A DNA stretch of 64,000 nt from HLUCCA09 sp038757905. GTDB lineage: Bacteria > Pseudomonadota > Alphaproteobacteria > Rhodobacterales > Rhodobacteraceae. The stretch lies in NCBI GenBank assembly GCA_038757905.1, contig JBCDGG010000001.1, positions 1 through 64,000 of the forward strand, given 5' to 3'. The first letter of the stretch is position 1. Each line of letters begins with the position of its first letter. This document shows, one piece after another, positions 23,822 through 32,712 of this stretch. A program made the position numbers and the translations under genes. A model generated the notes under the pieces. The model made no database searches. It saw only the letters and a program-made list of their open reading frames with translations, and was not told the DNA's origin.

Positions 23822-24442
23822 ATGAGTGCTAATCAGAAGGGAACACCCCTGGGGGACATCGCCCGTCCGGAGGATGTTATCCGCTACTGGGTCGACGAGG
23901 TCGGCGAGAAGGGCTGGTACACCGCGGACGACGGTGTGGACGCCGAAATCACCGCCCGTTTCGCCACGGCGTGGGACGCGGCGCGCGCCGGCGGATTGGG
24001 GGATTGGAAGTGCGGGCCGGATCGCAGCCTCGCCTATCTCCTGCTGACCGACCAGTTCCCGCGCAACATGTTCCGCGATGACCCGCGGGCCTTCGCAACG
24101 GATCGGATGGCGCGATCCGCGACGTTGCGGGCGCTGCGGTTTCAGTGGGACATGCGTGTGCCGGAACCGGCGCGTCAGTTCTTCTACCTTCCTTTGATGC
24201 ACTCCGAGGTGCTAGAGGATCAGGAGAAGTCCGTCCGGCTGGTGCTGACGCGGATGCCCGAGACCGGAACGTCGACCTTGCTGCACGCCCGCGCTCACCG
24301 CGAGGTGATCCGCCGCTTCGGGCGGTTCCCGCATCGCAACGCCGCGCTTGGCCGCGCGACGACGCAGGCGGAAGCCGCGTTCCTTGAGGCCGGGAGCTAC
24401 GGCTCGGTTGTGCGCGAACTGCAAAGCAAGCAAGCGGCCTAG
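23822..24442 (+). CDS. DUF924 family protein
   Basis: A 206-residue protein of the DUF924 family: VIRYWVDEVGEKGWY near the N-terminus, LLTDQFPRNMFRDDPRAFATD (residues ~70-92), QFFYLPLMHSE and RFGRFPHRNAALGR near the end. The family is a TPR-like helical bundle of unknown biochemical role. I use ATG 23822, preceded by an AGAGGA box, and not the in-frame GTG at 23801. It stands alone upstream of the lipoamide dehydrogenase gene. Confidence 0.94.
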   Translation: MSANQKGTPLGDIARPEDVIRYWVDEVGEKGWYTADDGVDAEITARFATAWDAARAGGLGDWKCGPDRSLAYLLLTDQFPRNMFRDDPRAFATDRMARSATLRALRFQWDMRVPEPARQFFYLPLMHSEVLEDQEKSVRLVLTRMPETGTSTLLHARAHREVIRRFGRFPHRNAALGRATTQAEAAFLEAGSYGSVVRELQSKQAA

Positions 24443-24675
24443 GCGCTTCTCCGGCGTGTGCACGGCGTGGGCAGCGCTGCCCGCGCCCGCCTCCCTTGCC
24501 TCCAACCACCTGTTTTTAAATCGAAACGCACGGATCGGGCGGCGCCTTGCCCGGGCGTCCGCCTGCGCGCGTCCCGGGCCGCGTCCACAGGGCGCGGGCC
24601 CAGACGGTTGGGCGCCGCGAAGAGATCGTTTAGGGGTGAACGAAATAGGGCAACAGCACTCTGGAGGGCCTGAAC

Positions 24676-26073
24676 ATGGCAGATACCCATTACGATATGG
24701 TCGTGATCGGCGCGGGTCCCGGCGGCTATGTCGCCGCGATCCGCGGCGCGCAGCTTGGTCTCAAGGTGGCCTGCATCGAACGCGAGCATTTCGGCGGGAT
24801 CTGCCTCAATTGGGGCTGCATTCCCACCAAGAGCCTGCTGCGCTCCGCCGAGGTCTATCACCTGATGGAGCGCGCGCCGGAGTTCGGGCTTTCGGCCGAG
24901 AAGATCGGCTATGACATCGATGCCGTCGTTAAACGCTCCCGGGGGATCGCCAAACAGTTGAACTCCGGCGTTCAGCATCTGCTGAAGAAGAACAAGGTGA
25001 CGGCCATCGTCGGCGAGGCGACGCTGCCCGCAAAGGGCAAGGTGTCCGTCAAGACCGACAAGGGCGTGCAGGAGCTGACGGCGAAGGGCATCGTCGTTGC
25101 GACGGGGGCCCATGCGCGGGAACTGCCAGGCCTGGAAGCCGATGGCGCGCGCGTCTGGACATACAAGCACGCGCTGATGCCGCCGCATATGCCGAAGAAG
25201 CTCCTGGTGATCGGGTCGGGGGCGATCGGGATCGAGTTTGCCAGCTTCTTCAATACGCTGGGTGCCGACACCACGGTGGTCGAGGTGCAGGACCGTATTC
25301 TGCCCGTGGAAGACGCCGAGATCTCGGCCCTTGCCAAGAAGAGCTTCACCAAGCAGGGGATGACGATCCGCGAGAACGCCATCGTCAAGAAGCTCGACCG
25401 CGGCAAGAGCGCCGTGACCGCGCATATCGAAGCCGGCGGCCAGGTGGAAACGGCGGAGTTCGACACCGTCATTTCCGCCGTCGGGATCGTGGCCAACACC
25501 GCCGGGCTCGGCCTGGAGGCGCTCGGCGTGAAGCTCGACCGCAGCTTTGCCGTGACCGACGACTATTGCCGGACGGGCGTCGACGGTCTCTACGTGATCG
25601 GGGATGCCACCAACGGGCCCTGGCTCGCCCACAAGGCCAGCCACGAAGGCGTCATGGTGGCGGAACTGATCGCCGGCAGCAACTCCGCCCATCCCGTCCA
25701 GCCGCACCAGATCGCCGGATGCACCTATTGCCATCCACAGATCGCCTCGGTCGGTCTGACCGAGGCCGGCGCCAAGGCTGCGGGGCGCGAGATCCGGGTT
25801 GGCCGGTTCCCCTTCATCGGCAACGGCAAGGCGCTCGCCCTGGGCGAGCCCGAGGGTCTGATCAAGACGGTGTTCGACGCGCAGACGGGCGAATTGCTTG
25901 GGGCGCATATGATCGGCGCCGAGGTGACGGAGCTCATTCAGGGATACGTCGTCGGGCAGAAGCTGGAGACCACTGAAGAAGACTTGATGGAGACGGTCTT
26001 CCCTCATCCGACGCTCAGTGAAATGATGCACGAGAGTGTTCTCGATGCCTATGACCGGGTGATTCATGTCTGA
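24676..26073 (+). CDS. lpdA: Dihydrolipoyl dehydrogenase (E3)
   Basis: A 465-residue FAD/NAD disulfide oxidoreductase that reoxidises dihydrolipoamide in 2-oxoacid dehydrogenase or glycine cleavage complexes. FAD motif GAGPGG at residues ~12-17, redox disulfide GGICLNWGCIPTKS (Cys43, Cys48), NAD motif GSGAIGIEF, FAD site VIGDA and the C-terminal active-site segment HPTLSEMMHE. CTGGAGGG precedes the ATG. It is separate from any E1/E2 genes here. The following gene overlaps its last 8 nt. Confidence 0.96.
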   Translation: MADTHYDMVVIGAGPGGYVAAIRGAQLGLKVACIEREHFGGICLNWGCIPTKSLLRSAEVYHLMERAPEFGLSAEKIGYDIDAVVKRSRGIAKQLNSGVQHLLKKNKVTAIVGEATLPAKGKVSVKTDKGVQELTAKGIVVATGAHARELPGLEADGARVWTYKHALMPPHMPKKLLVIGSGAIGIEFASFFNTLGADTTVVEVQDRILPVEDAEISALAKKSFTKQGMTIRENAIVKKLDRGKSAVTAHIEAGGQVETAEFDTVISAVGIVANTAGLGLEALGVKLDRSFAVTDDYCRTGVDGLYVIGDATNGPWLAHKASHEGVMVAELIAGSNSAHPVQPHQIAGCTYCHPQIASVGLTEAGAKAAGREIRVGRFPFIGNGKALALGEPEGLIKTVFDAQTGELLGAHMIGAEVTELIQGYVVGQKLETTEEDLMETVFPHPTLSEMMHESVLDAYDRVIHV

Positions 26074-26506
26074 CATCTTCTCGATGGTGCGGGGCGCGCG
26101 CACCGCCCTGCGCGCCGGCGCAGCGGCGCTAGCGCTCGCACTGGTGCCCGCCGCCGAGGCCGCCGCCGCGGACCTTATCGGCGAGTACACCGCGTGGTTG
26201 AGTCCGCGCGACGCGCAAAGCTCCCGCGGCCAACCCCTGACGGATATCTGCGCAATCGTTCAGCAGGACCGCGCCAATTATCACCGGTTCGGGCTGCGCG
26301 ATCCCGGGGATGGCGCCGATAGCCTGTTCGGCTCTCAGGAGGCCCGGGCGCAGATCACCCAGGATTGCCGCTACGCCATCGACGGGTTCGAGCCCTATGC
26401 CCGCGAAAGGCTGCTGCAGAACGGCGAGCCGGTCTATATCTGGGTGCGCGTCTACGGCGACGGCGATCGGCCGGCCTATGTGCTGGTGCGCGAGGGCGCG
26501 GGCTAG
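26066..26506 (+). CDS. Small exported protein of unknown function
   Basis: A 146-residue protein with an N-terminal hydrophobic signal sequence (residues ~12-35, ending near AAEAAAA) and a mature domain with two cysteines (LTDICAIV and TQDCRYAI) that could form a disulfide. The ATG overlaps the end of the lpdA gene, suggesting co-transcription. Its family is not recognised. The predicted location is periplasmic. Confidence 0.8.
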   Translation: MSDIFSMVRGARTALRAGAAALALALVPAAEAAAADLIGEYTAWLSPRDAQSSRGQPLTDICAIVQQDRANYHRFGLRDPGDGADSLFGSQEARAQITQDCRYAIDGFEPYARERLLQNGEPVYIWVRVYGDGDRPAYVLVREGAG

Positions 26507-26510
26507 GCAC

Positions 26511-27701
26511 TTGACCGCCTCGGCCGCATCTGCGGCACCGGGACAGGACACAACGCAACCGTTGCTCGTGATGGCGCTGTGGCTTGCGGGCCTTGGCGCC
26601 GCGGCCCAGTACGGCAAGGTGGCGGTGGTCTACGACATGTTGCCGTCGGTCTATCCGGGCGTGGGCGCCACGCTCGGCTGGGCGGTGTCGCTCGTCGGTG
26701 TGGTCGGCATCGTGCTGGGCGTCGTGGCCGGGGTCGTCGTGGCGCAGGTCGGCCTGCGGCGGGCGATGGTCGTCGGCCTGGCGGGCGGGGCGCTCCTGTC
26801 GGCCCTGCAGGCGCTGACGCCGCCCTTTGCGGTCTTTCTGGGCCTGCGTGTGATCGAGGGGCTTTCGCATCTTGCCCTCGTGGTGGCGGCGCCCACGCTG
26901 ATCTCTCAGGTCTCCGCCCCGCGCCACCGGGGGTTCACGCTGACGCTGTGGGGCACGTTCTTCGGCGTGGCGTTCGCGCTCATCGCCGCGCTTGGCCTGC
27001 CCCTTGCGATGCGGCACGGGCTGTCGGCGCTGTTTCTGGCGCATGCGCTTTGGATGGCCGTCTGTGCCGCGCTGCTCGCCGTCATGCTGCCGCGAGACGC
27101 GCGGGCGGGCGGTGGGTGGCCGAACCTGGGCAGCATCCTCGCGCGGAGTGCGAGCCTTTACCGCTCGCCGTTCATCGGCGCGCCGGCGTGGGGCTGGCTG
27201 TTCTATACGTTCTCCTTCGTCAGCCTGCTGACGCTGATCCCGCCCTACATCCCGGAAGAGGCGCGCGTTGCGACGCTGACGGCGATGCCGCTCATTTCCA
27301 TCGCGTCATCCCTGGTGCTCGGCGTCGCTCTTCTGCGGGTGATCTCTCCGGTCGGTGTGATCCGGCTCGGATTTCTGACGGCGGCGGCCGGGGTCCTGTC
27401 GCTGCTGATCTGGCCCGGCGCACCGGCGCTCTGTCTTGTGACGGCCGCCGCGCTCGGGCTTGTCCAGGGGGCGAGCTTCGCCGCTGTGCCCGACCTCAAC
27501 GCAGCGGCGGCAGATCGGGCGCTGGCCAACGGCGGGCTCGCGCAGATGGGCAATCTGGGCAACACGCTGGGCGTCCCGGTCCTGGCGGCGGGCATCGCGC
27601 TCGCGGATCTGCCGGGCCTTCTGGTGCCACTGGCGCTGGCGCTGAGCATGGGTGCCCTCAGTCATGCCGTGCTCGCTCGGCGGCGCGCGGCCCTCGGTTA
27701 G
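26511..27701 (+). CDS. MFS transporter
   Basis: A ~396-residue major-facilitator permease with about twelve hydrophobic helices. The loop segment VAQVGLRRAMVVG resembles the conserved loop 2-3 motif (G-x3-D-R/K), and RHRGFTLTLWGTFFG resembles the loop 4/5 region. The start is uncertain: TTG 26511, just after the preceding stop, gives the full N-terminus; GTG 26568 or ATG 26571 lie at the first membrane helix. The substrate is unknown; a drug or metabolite exporter is plausible. Confidence 0.88.
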   Translation: MTASAASAAPGQDTTQPLLVMALWLAGLGAAAQYGKVAVVYDMLPSVYPGVGATLGWAVSLVGVVGIVLGVVAGVVVAQVGLRRAMVVGLAGGALLSALQALTPPFAVFLGLRVIEGLSHLALVVAAPTLISQVSAPRHRGFTLTLWGTFFGVAFALIAALGLPLAMRHGLSALFLAHALWMAVCAALLAVMLPRDARAGGGWPNLGSILARSASLYRSPFIGAPAWGWLFYTFSFVSLLTLIPPYIPEEARVATLTAMPLISIASSLVLGVALLRVISPVGVIRLGFLTAAAGVLSLLIWPGAPALCLVTAAALGLVQGASFAAVPDLNAAAADRALANGGLAQMGNLGNTLGVPVLAAGIALADLPGLLVPLALALSMGALSHAVLARRRAALG

Positions 27702-27937
27702 TGCGCTTCGTTTGTGCGTTTGCCGTCTCGTCGCGGCCTTTCGTTGCGCATGCGGGCGACCGCGCGTTCCTAGGATAGAGCGAAGTTCTCTGGAGCAGCG
27801 CTTCCGGCGCCCGGGCCGGTATCCCCGCCAGGAAAGTGCGGCGGTTCACGAGCCTTCCCAACCATCGCCCGAATTTTAGCCAAATCTTCGCCGATCTTGC
27901 CCCCTGTCTGAGTGACGACGTGTCTTAAGAGGTTCCC

Positions 27938-28567
27938 ATGACGGCTATCGCCAAACTCGCTGCCATCTGCACCGCGGTGTTCTGCATGAGCGCGCCAGCG
28001 CTCTCGGCGACGATGGAGTTCATCCCGCCCAACGATACGACGGGCCAAGTGTGGTCGACCAACACGGTGGACGGGTGGGACTCCGGACGGGGCATCGGGT
28101 TCTCGGTGACGGAGGCGGTCGAGGTCGACAGCCTCGGTGTCTTCCACGACCTGACGGGGATCGATGTCTCCTATGGACTCTACGAGATTTCTTCCGGCTC
28201 GGGCAATTTCAGCCGATCGGCCACGCTGCGGTCGGGGTCCTCCACGATCACCACATCTGGGTTGGATTGGGTGGACTTCGCCGTCGCTCCGCTGACCCTC
28301 GCCCCCGGCACCAACTACCTGCTGGAGTTCAGCATCGGCGGCCCGGCGAACCAGAATTTCTTCTACAACAACGGCAATGTTGCTTGGTCCCAGTCCGTCT
28401 TCACCTCCCTCGACGGGACGCTGGGCGACTCGTTCAGCAATTTCGTGGTCGGCGCGTTCCGGTTGAACGGCGACGAGACGTCCGTCGTACCGCTGCCCGG
28501 CGGTCTCGTGCTGATGGTCGGGGCCTTCGCGGCGTTCGGCGCGCTGCGCGGGCGGCGTCGGAGCTGA
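27938..28567 (+). CDS. Exported protein with VPLPA-type CTERM anchor
   Basis: A 209-residue protein with an N-terminal signal peptide (residues ~1-23) and a mature beta-rich Ser/Gly/Thr domain. It ends in the sorting signal VPLPGG, a hydrophobic helix and a terminal RRR cluster, as in VPLPA-CTERM/PEP-CTERM proteins processed by an exosortase or rhombosortase-like system at the cell surface. This anchor type is a marker of Rhodobacterales. The mature domain is not assigned. An AGAGG lies before the ATG. Confidence 0.88.
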   Translation: MTAIAKLAAICTAVFCMSAPALSATMEFIPPNDTTGQVWSTNTVDGWDSGRGIGFSVTEAVEVDSLGVFHDLTGIDVSYGLYEISSGSGNFSRSATLRSGSSTITTSGLDWVDFAVAPLTLAPGTNYLLEFSIGGPANQNFFYNNGNVAWSQSVFTSLDGTLGDSFSNFVVGAFRLNGDETSVVPLPGGLVLMVGAFAAFGALRGRRRS

Positions 28568-28619
28568 GCACACCACCTCCGGTTCTGCTCACCGCATGTC
28601 CAGGGCAGGGGCGCCTCAA

Positions 28620-28966
28620 ACCTTGACGCTGCGGCGCCTGAGTGCGCGTGCCCCGATCACCCCAGGAGCTCCCAGCCGAAACGGCGGCCCCGTGGGCGCA
28701 GGTGTCGCCATCGGCGTGGCCTGCCGGCGCCGGAGGCGCCGCTACCGGCATCGAACGTCCCCTCGACCCGGTGCGGAGCGCGCACGCTGGATCGTCCCAG
28801 GCCACCACCAAAATCGTCCGTGCCTGGTCCCGCGTCCTTCGCCTCGACGCTGTGCCGTCTGAACACCAGCTCCCTGGGGTCGCCAAGAAATCCCAAAAGA
28901 AGCAGTGGTTGTGCAGGTTGGATCGCCCGACGCCTCCGTCAAAACGACCGTCATTGACCCGCGGCC
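28620..28966 (-). pseudogene. Decayed tandem copies of the 3' end of the following CTERM gene
   Basis: On the minus strand, directly after the stop of the gene at 28967-29647, its last ~200 bp recur twice in degenerate form. One copy is at about 28846-28965 and has an internal deletion. The other is at about 28620-28845 and keeps recognisable traces of the AWDDPAR, FDAG and terminal FRRHS-type segments in shifting frames. The copies are frameshifted and cannot encode a product. They look like a tandem partial duplication in decay. Confidence 0.6.
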
Positions 28967-29647
28967 CTACGCCTTGGCGCTGTGCCTCCTGAACGCGAGC
29001 GCCCCGAGCACGCCGAGAGCCCCCAGCAGAAGCGGCGGCCCCGCGGGTGTGGGGGTTGCCACCGGGCGCGGCGTGCCGGGGCCGGAGGAGGCGCCGCCCG
29101 CATCGAACGTCCCGAAGGCCCGCATGCGGAGCCCGCGGGCCGGATCGTCCCACGCCTCCGCCAGAAGGTCGGTCATCGGCCCGCGCGCCGCGACGATACG
29201 AAACGCGCGGCCCTCGGCCTGGCCCTGGCCCAGGATCCGTGTGTCGGCCAGCTCCCACCGGTCGAAGTGGAAGTAGGTCGGGATCCGGTCCTCCAGCATC
29301 GTCTGGAGCACGAGCGCGGTCAGCGCCTCCGTCGTGGCGCGATGGGGGCGCAGGGCGCGCTCATCCCGCGTCCACGGGATGGTGTAGACAGCATGGCGGT
29401 GACGGGCGGTCTCGTCCTCGAACCGGGCCCGAAACGTCACGCCCTTGGGGGTGACGCGGGCCCGGAGCACGCCCGAGCCCGCCACGCCGAAACCCGGCGC
29501 AGAGACCGTGCTGCCCCAGCCACGTTCCACCAGGACCGCGCGTGCGCCATCGCGCAACGGATCGGGCGGGCCGACGGTTGCGGCGCCGGAGGCCACGGGA
29601 AGCGCCACGGCAAGGGCCGTCATCACGGTCAGGAAAAGCAGTCTCAT
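28967..29647 (-). CDS. Exported protein with PEP-CTERM-like anchor
   Basis: A 226-residue protein beginning MRLLFLTVMTALAVALP, a signal peptide with likely cleavage after SGA near residue 22. The mature domain (~residues 23-190) is not recognised. The C-terminus has a Pro-rich PTPAGPP followed by a hydrophobic helix and RRHSAKA, the layout of PEP/VPLPA-CTERM sorting signals. I use ATG 29647; an upstream in-frame start at 29719 would put residues before the signal peptide. It converges on the other CTERM gene and is followed by decayed copies of its own 3' end. Confidence 0.82.
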   Translation of the reverse strand: MRLLFLTVMTALAVALPVASGAATVGPPDPLRDGARAVLVERGWGSTVSAPGFGVAGSGVLRARVTPKGVTFRARFEDETARHRHAVYTIPWTRDERALRPHRATTEALTALVLQTMLEDRIPTYFHFDRWELADTRILGQGQAEGRAFRIVAARGPMTDLLAEAWDDPARGLRMRAFGTFDAGGASSGPGTPRPVATPTPAGPPLLLGALGVLGALAFRRHSAKA

Positions 29648-29742
29648 AGGGCCCCCGGAGTGGCCCCCTCGCACGCCACAGCTTAGGCGTTTCGGGGCAC
29701 CGGTCAATCCCGGGTGCACGACAATTCAGCCTGTGTCAGTAT

Positions 29743-29757
29743 GTTCTTCTTCCGTTC
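29743..29757 (+). promoter_or_regulatory. LexA SOS box of uvrA
   Basis: GTTCTTCTTCCGTTC matches the alphaproteobacterial LexA consensus GTTC-N7-GTTC exactly. It lies 67-81 bp upstream of the uvrA ATG, in the uvrA promoter region, so uvrA should be SOS-induced. Confidence 0.85.
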
Positions 29758-29823
29758 TCACTTTCCCATTGGCCGCAGAGCCCGCTTCGCCTACTTAGGA
29801 GGAATCGACTGGAGGTGGGACTC

Positions 29824-32712
29824 ATGGCCGAGCAGAAGCACATCGCGGTCCGCGGCGCGCGGGAGCACAATCTGAAGTCGATCGACGTGGACATCCCGCG
29901 CGACCGGCTTGTCGTCGTCACCGGGCTGTCGGGGTCGGGTAAGTCCTCGCTCGCCTTCGACACGATCTATGCCGAGGGGCAGCGCCGCTATGTCGAAAGC
30001 CTGTCGGCCTATGCGCGGCAGTTCCTCGACATGATGGAAAAGCCCGATGTCGATCACATCACGGGCCTCAGCCCCGCGATCTCCATCGAGCAGAAGACCA
30101 CGTCGAAGAACCCGCGCTCCACCGTTGGCACGGTGACGGAGATCTACGACTATCTGCGCCTGCTCTACGCCCGTGTCGGGACGCCCTATTCGCCCGCCAC
30201 GGGCCTGCCGATCGAGGCGCAGCAGGTGCAGGACATGGTCGACCGGGTGATGGCGATGGCGGAGGGGACGCGCGCCTACCTGCTCGCCCCCATCGTGCGC
30301 GACCGCAAGGGCGAGTATCGCAAGGAGTTTCTGGAGCTGCGCAAGCAGGGCTTCCAGCGCGTCAAGGTCGACGGGCAGTTCTACGAGCTGGACGACCCGC
30401 CCAAGCTCGACAAGAAGTACCGCCACGATATCGACGTGGTGGTGGACCGGATCGTCGTGCGCGAGGGGATGGAAACCCGGCTCGCCGACAGCTTTCGCAC
30501 CGCGCTCGATCTGGCCGAGGGCATCGCCATCTTCGAGACGGCCCCGCCGGAGGAGGAGGGCGAGCCCGAGCGCATCACCTTTTCGGAGAACTTCGCCTGC
30601 CCGGTTTCCGGCTTCACCATTCCCGAGATCGAGCCGCGCCTCTTTTCCTTCAACGCCCCCTTCGGCGCCTGCCCGGATTGCGACGGGCTGGGGCAGGAGC
30701 TGTTCTTCGACGAGGCGCTCGTTGTCCCCGATGCGACGCTGAAGATCTATGACGGTGCCCTGGCCCCCTGGCGCAAGGGCAAGAGCCCCTATTTCCTTCA
30801 AACCATCGAAGCCATCGCCAAGCATTACGAGTTCGACAAGAACACCCGCTGGAAGGACCTGCCGGCCCATGTGAAGCAGGTCTTCCTCTACGGCTCCGGC
30901 GAGGACGAGATCCTGTTCCGCTACGACGAGGGCGGGCGCGTCTATCAGGTGTCGCGCCCGTTCGAGGGCGTGGTGCCCAACATGGAGCGCCGCTACCGCG
31001 AGACCGACAGTGCCTGGGTGCGCGAGGAGTTCGAGCGCTATCAGAACAACCGCCCCTGCGGCACCTGCGAAGGCTATCGCCTGCGGCCCGAAGCGCTGGC
31101 CGTCAAGATCGGCCCCGCCGACGGCGCGGCGGAGGACCGGCTGCATATCGGTCAGGTCGTGCGGATGTCGATCAAGCAGGCCTATGAATGGTGCGACACC
31201 GTCCCGGCCAACCTGACCAAGCAGAAGAACGAGATCGCCCGCGCGATCCTGAAAGAGATCCGCGAGCGGCTGGGCTTTCTTAACAATGTCGGGCTGGAGT
31301 ACCTGACGCTCAGCCGGAACGCAGGCACGCTGTCGGGCGGCGAAAGCCAGCGCATCCGCCTGGCCTCGCAGATCGGCTCCGGCCTCACGGGCGTGCTCTA
31401 CGTGCTCGACGAACCCTCCATCGGCCTTCACCAGCGCGACAATGACCGGCTGCTGACCACGCTGAAGAACCTGCGCGATCAGGGCAACACGGTGATCGTG
31501 GTCGAGCACGATGAAGAGGCCGTGCGCGAGGCCGACTACGTTTTCGATATCGGCCCGGGCGCCGGGGTCCATGGCGGGCAGGTTGTCGCCCATGGCACGC
31601 CTGCCGATATCATGGCCAATGCGGACAGCATCACCGGCGACTACCTCGCCGGGCGGCGCGAGATCGCGGTGCCGGCGGAGCGGCGCGCGGGCAACGGCAA
31701 GGCGCTGAAGGTCGTGAAGGCCCATGGCAACAACCTCAAGGACGTGACGGTGGAGTTTCCGCTGGGCAAGTTCGTCTGCGTCACGGGCGTGTCCGGCGGT
31801 GGCAAGTCGACGCTGACCATCGAGACGCTGTTCAAGACGGCGTCGATGCGGCTGAACGGGGCGCGGCAGACGCCCGCCCCCTGCGAGACGATCAAGGGGC
31901 TGGAGCATCTCGACAAGGTCATCGACATCGACCAGCGCCCCATCGGCCGCACGCCGCGTTCGAATCCCGCCACCTATACCGGGGCCTTCACGCCCATCCG
32001 CGACTGGTTCGCCGGGCTGCCGGAGGCCAAGGCGCGCGGCTACAAGCCCGGCCGCTTCAGCTTCAACGTCAAAGGCGGGCGCTGCGAGGCGTGCCAGGGC
32101 GACGGCGTCATCAAGATCGAGATGCACTTTTTGCCGGATGTCTACGTCACCTGCGAGACCTGCAACGGCGCGCGCTACAACCGCGAAACGCTGGAGATCA
32201 AGTTCAAGGGCAAGAGCATTGCCGATGTGCTCGATATGACGGTCGAAGATGCGCAGGACTTCTTCAAGGCCGTCCCCTCGATCCGCGAGAAGATGGATGC
32301 GCTGGTGCGGGTGGGCCTGGGCTATATCAAGGTGGGCCAGCAGGCGACGACGCTGTCGGGCGGCGAGGCGCAGCGCGTGAAACTGTCCAAGGAGCTGGCC
32401 AAGCGCTCCACCGGGCGCACGCTTTATATTCTGGACGAGCCGACAACAGGATTACATTTCGAGGATGTACGCAAGCTTCTTGAAGTGCTGCATGAACTCG
32501 TGGAGCAGGGCAACACCGTTGTCGTGATCGAGCACAATCTCGACGTGGTCAAAACCGCCGACTGGGTGATCGATATCGGCCCCGAAGGCGGCGACGGCGG
32601 CGGCAGCGTGGTGGCGACCGGCACGCCCGAAGACATCGCCGACAGTGCCGAAAGCCACACGGGCCGCTACCTCAAGCCGATGCTGGCGGCGCGAAAGGTC
32701 GCCGCCGAGTGA
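29824..32712 (+). CDS. uvrA: Excinuclease ABC subunit A
   Basis: A 962-residue DNA damage sensor of nucleotide excision repair. It has two ABC ATPase modules with Walker A motifs GLSGSGKS (~34-41) and GVSGGGKS, two LSGGE signatures (TLSGGESQRI and TLSGGEAQRV), and zinc-finger segments GACPDCDGLG and CEACQGDGV with CETCNGARY. VLDEPSIGLHQRD and ILDEPTTGLHFED are the Walker B regions. ATG 29824 has GGAGGTG upstream; GTG 29815 is less likely. The length is normal. Confidence 0.98.
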   Translation: MAEQKHIAVRGAREHNLKSIDVDIPRDRLVVVTGLSGSGKSSLAFDTIYAEGQRRYVESLSAYARQFLDMMEKPDVDHITGLSPAISIEQKTTSKNPRSTVGTVTEIYDYLRLLYARVGTPYSPATGLPIEAQQVQDMVDRVMAMAEGTRAYLLAPIVRDRKGEYRKEFLELRKQGFQRVKVDGQFYELDDPPKLDKKYRHDIDVVVDRIVVREGMETRLADSFRTALDLAEGIAIFETAPPEEEGEPERITFSENFACPVSGFTIPEIEPRLFSFNAPFGACPDCDGLGQELFFDEALVVPDATLKIYDGALAPWRKGKSPYFLQTIEAIAKHYEFDKNTRWKDLPAHVKQVFLYGSGEDEILFRYDEGGRVYQVSRPFEGVVPNMERRYRETDSAWVREEFERYQNNRPCGTCEGYRLRPEALAVKIGPADGAAEDRLHIGQVVRMSIKQAYEWCDTVPANLTKQKNEIARAILKEIRERLGFLNNVGLEYLTLSRNAGTLSGGESQRIRLASQIGSGLTGVLYVLDEPSIGLHQRDNDRLLTTLKNLRDQGNTVIVVEHDEEAVREADYVFDIGPGAGVHGGQVVAHGTPADIMANADSITGDYLAGRREIAVPAERRAGNGKALKVVKAHGNNLKDVTVEFPLGKFVCVTGVSGGGKSTLTIETLFKTASMRLNGARQTPAPCETIKGLEHLDKVIDIDQRPIGRTPRSNPATYTGAFTPIRDWFAGLPEAKARGYKPGRFSFNVKGGRCEACQGDGVIKIEMHFLPDVYVTCETCNGARYNRETLEIKFKGKSIADVLDMTVEDAQDFFKAVPSIREKMDALVRVGLGYIKVGQQATTLSGGEAQRVKLSKELAKRSTGRTLYILDEPTTGLHFEDVRKLLEVLHELVEQGNTVVVIEHNLDVVKTADWVIDIGPEGGDGGGSVVATGTPEDIADSAESHTGRYLKPMLAARKVAAE

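Noticed and set aside
29791..32127. A 778-codon open frame opposite uvrA
   Set aside because: uvrA on the plus strand is beyond doubt; the antisense frame has no recognisable domain or start site.
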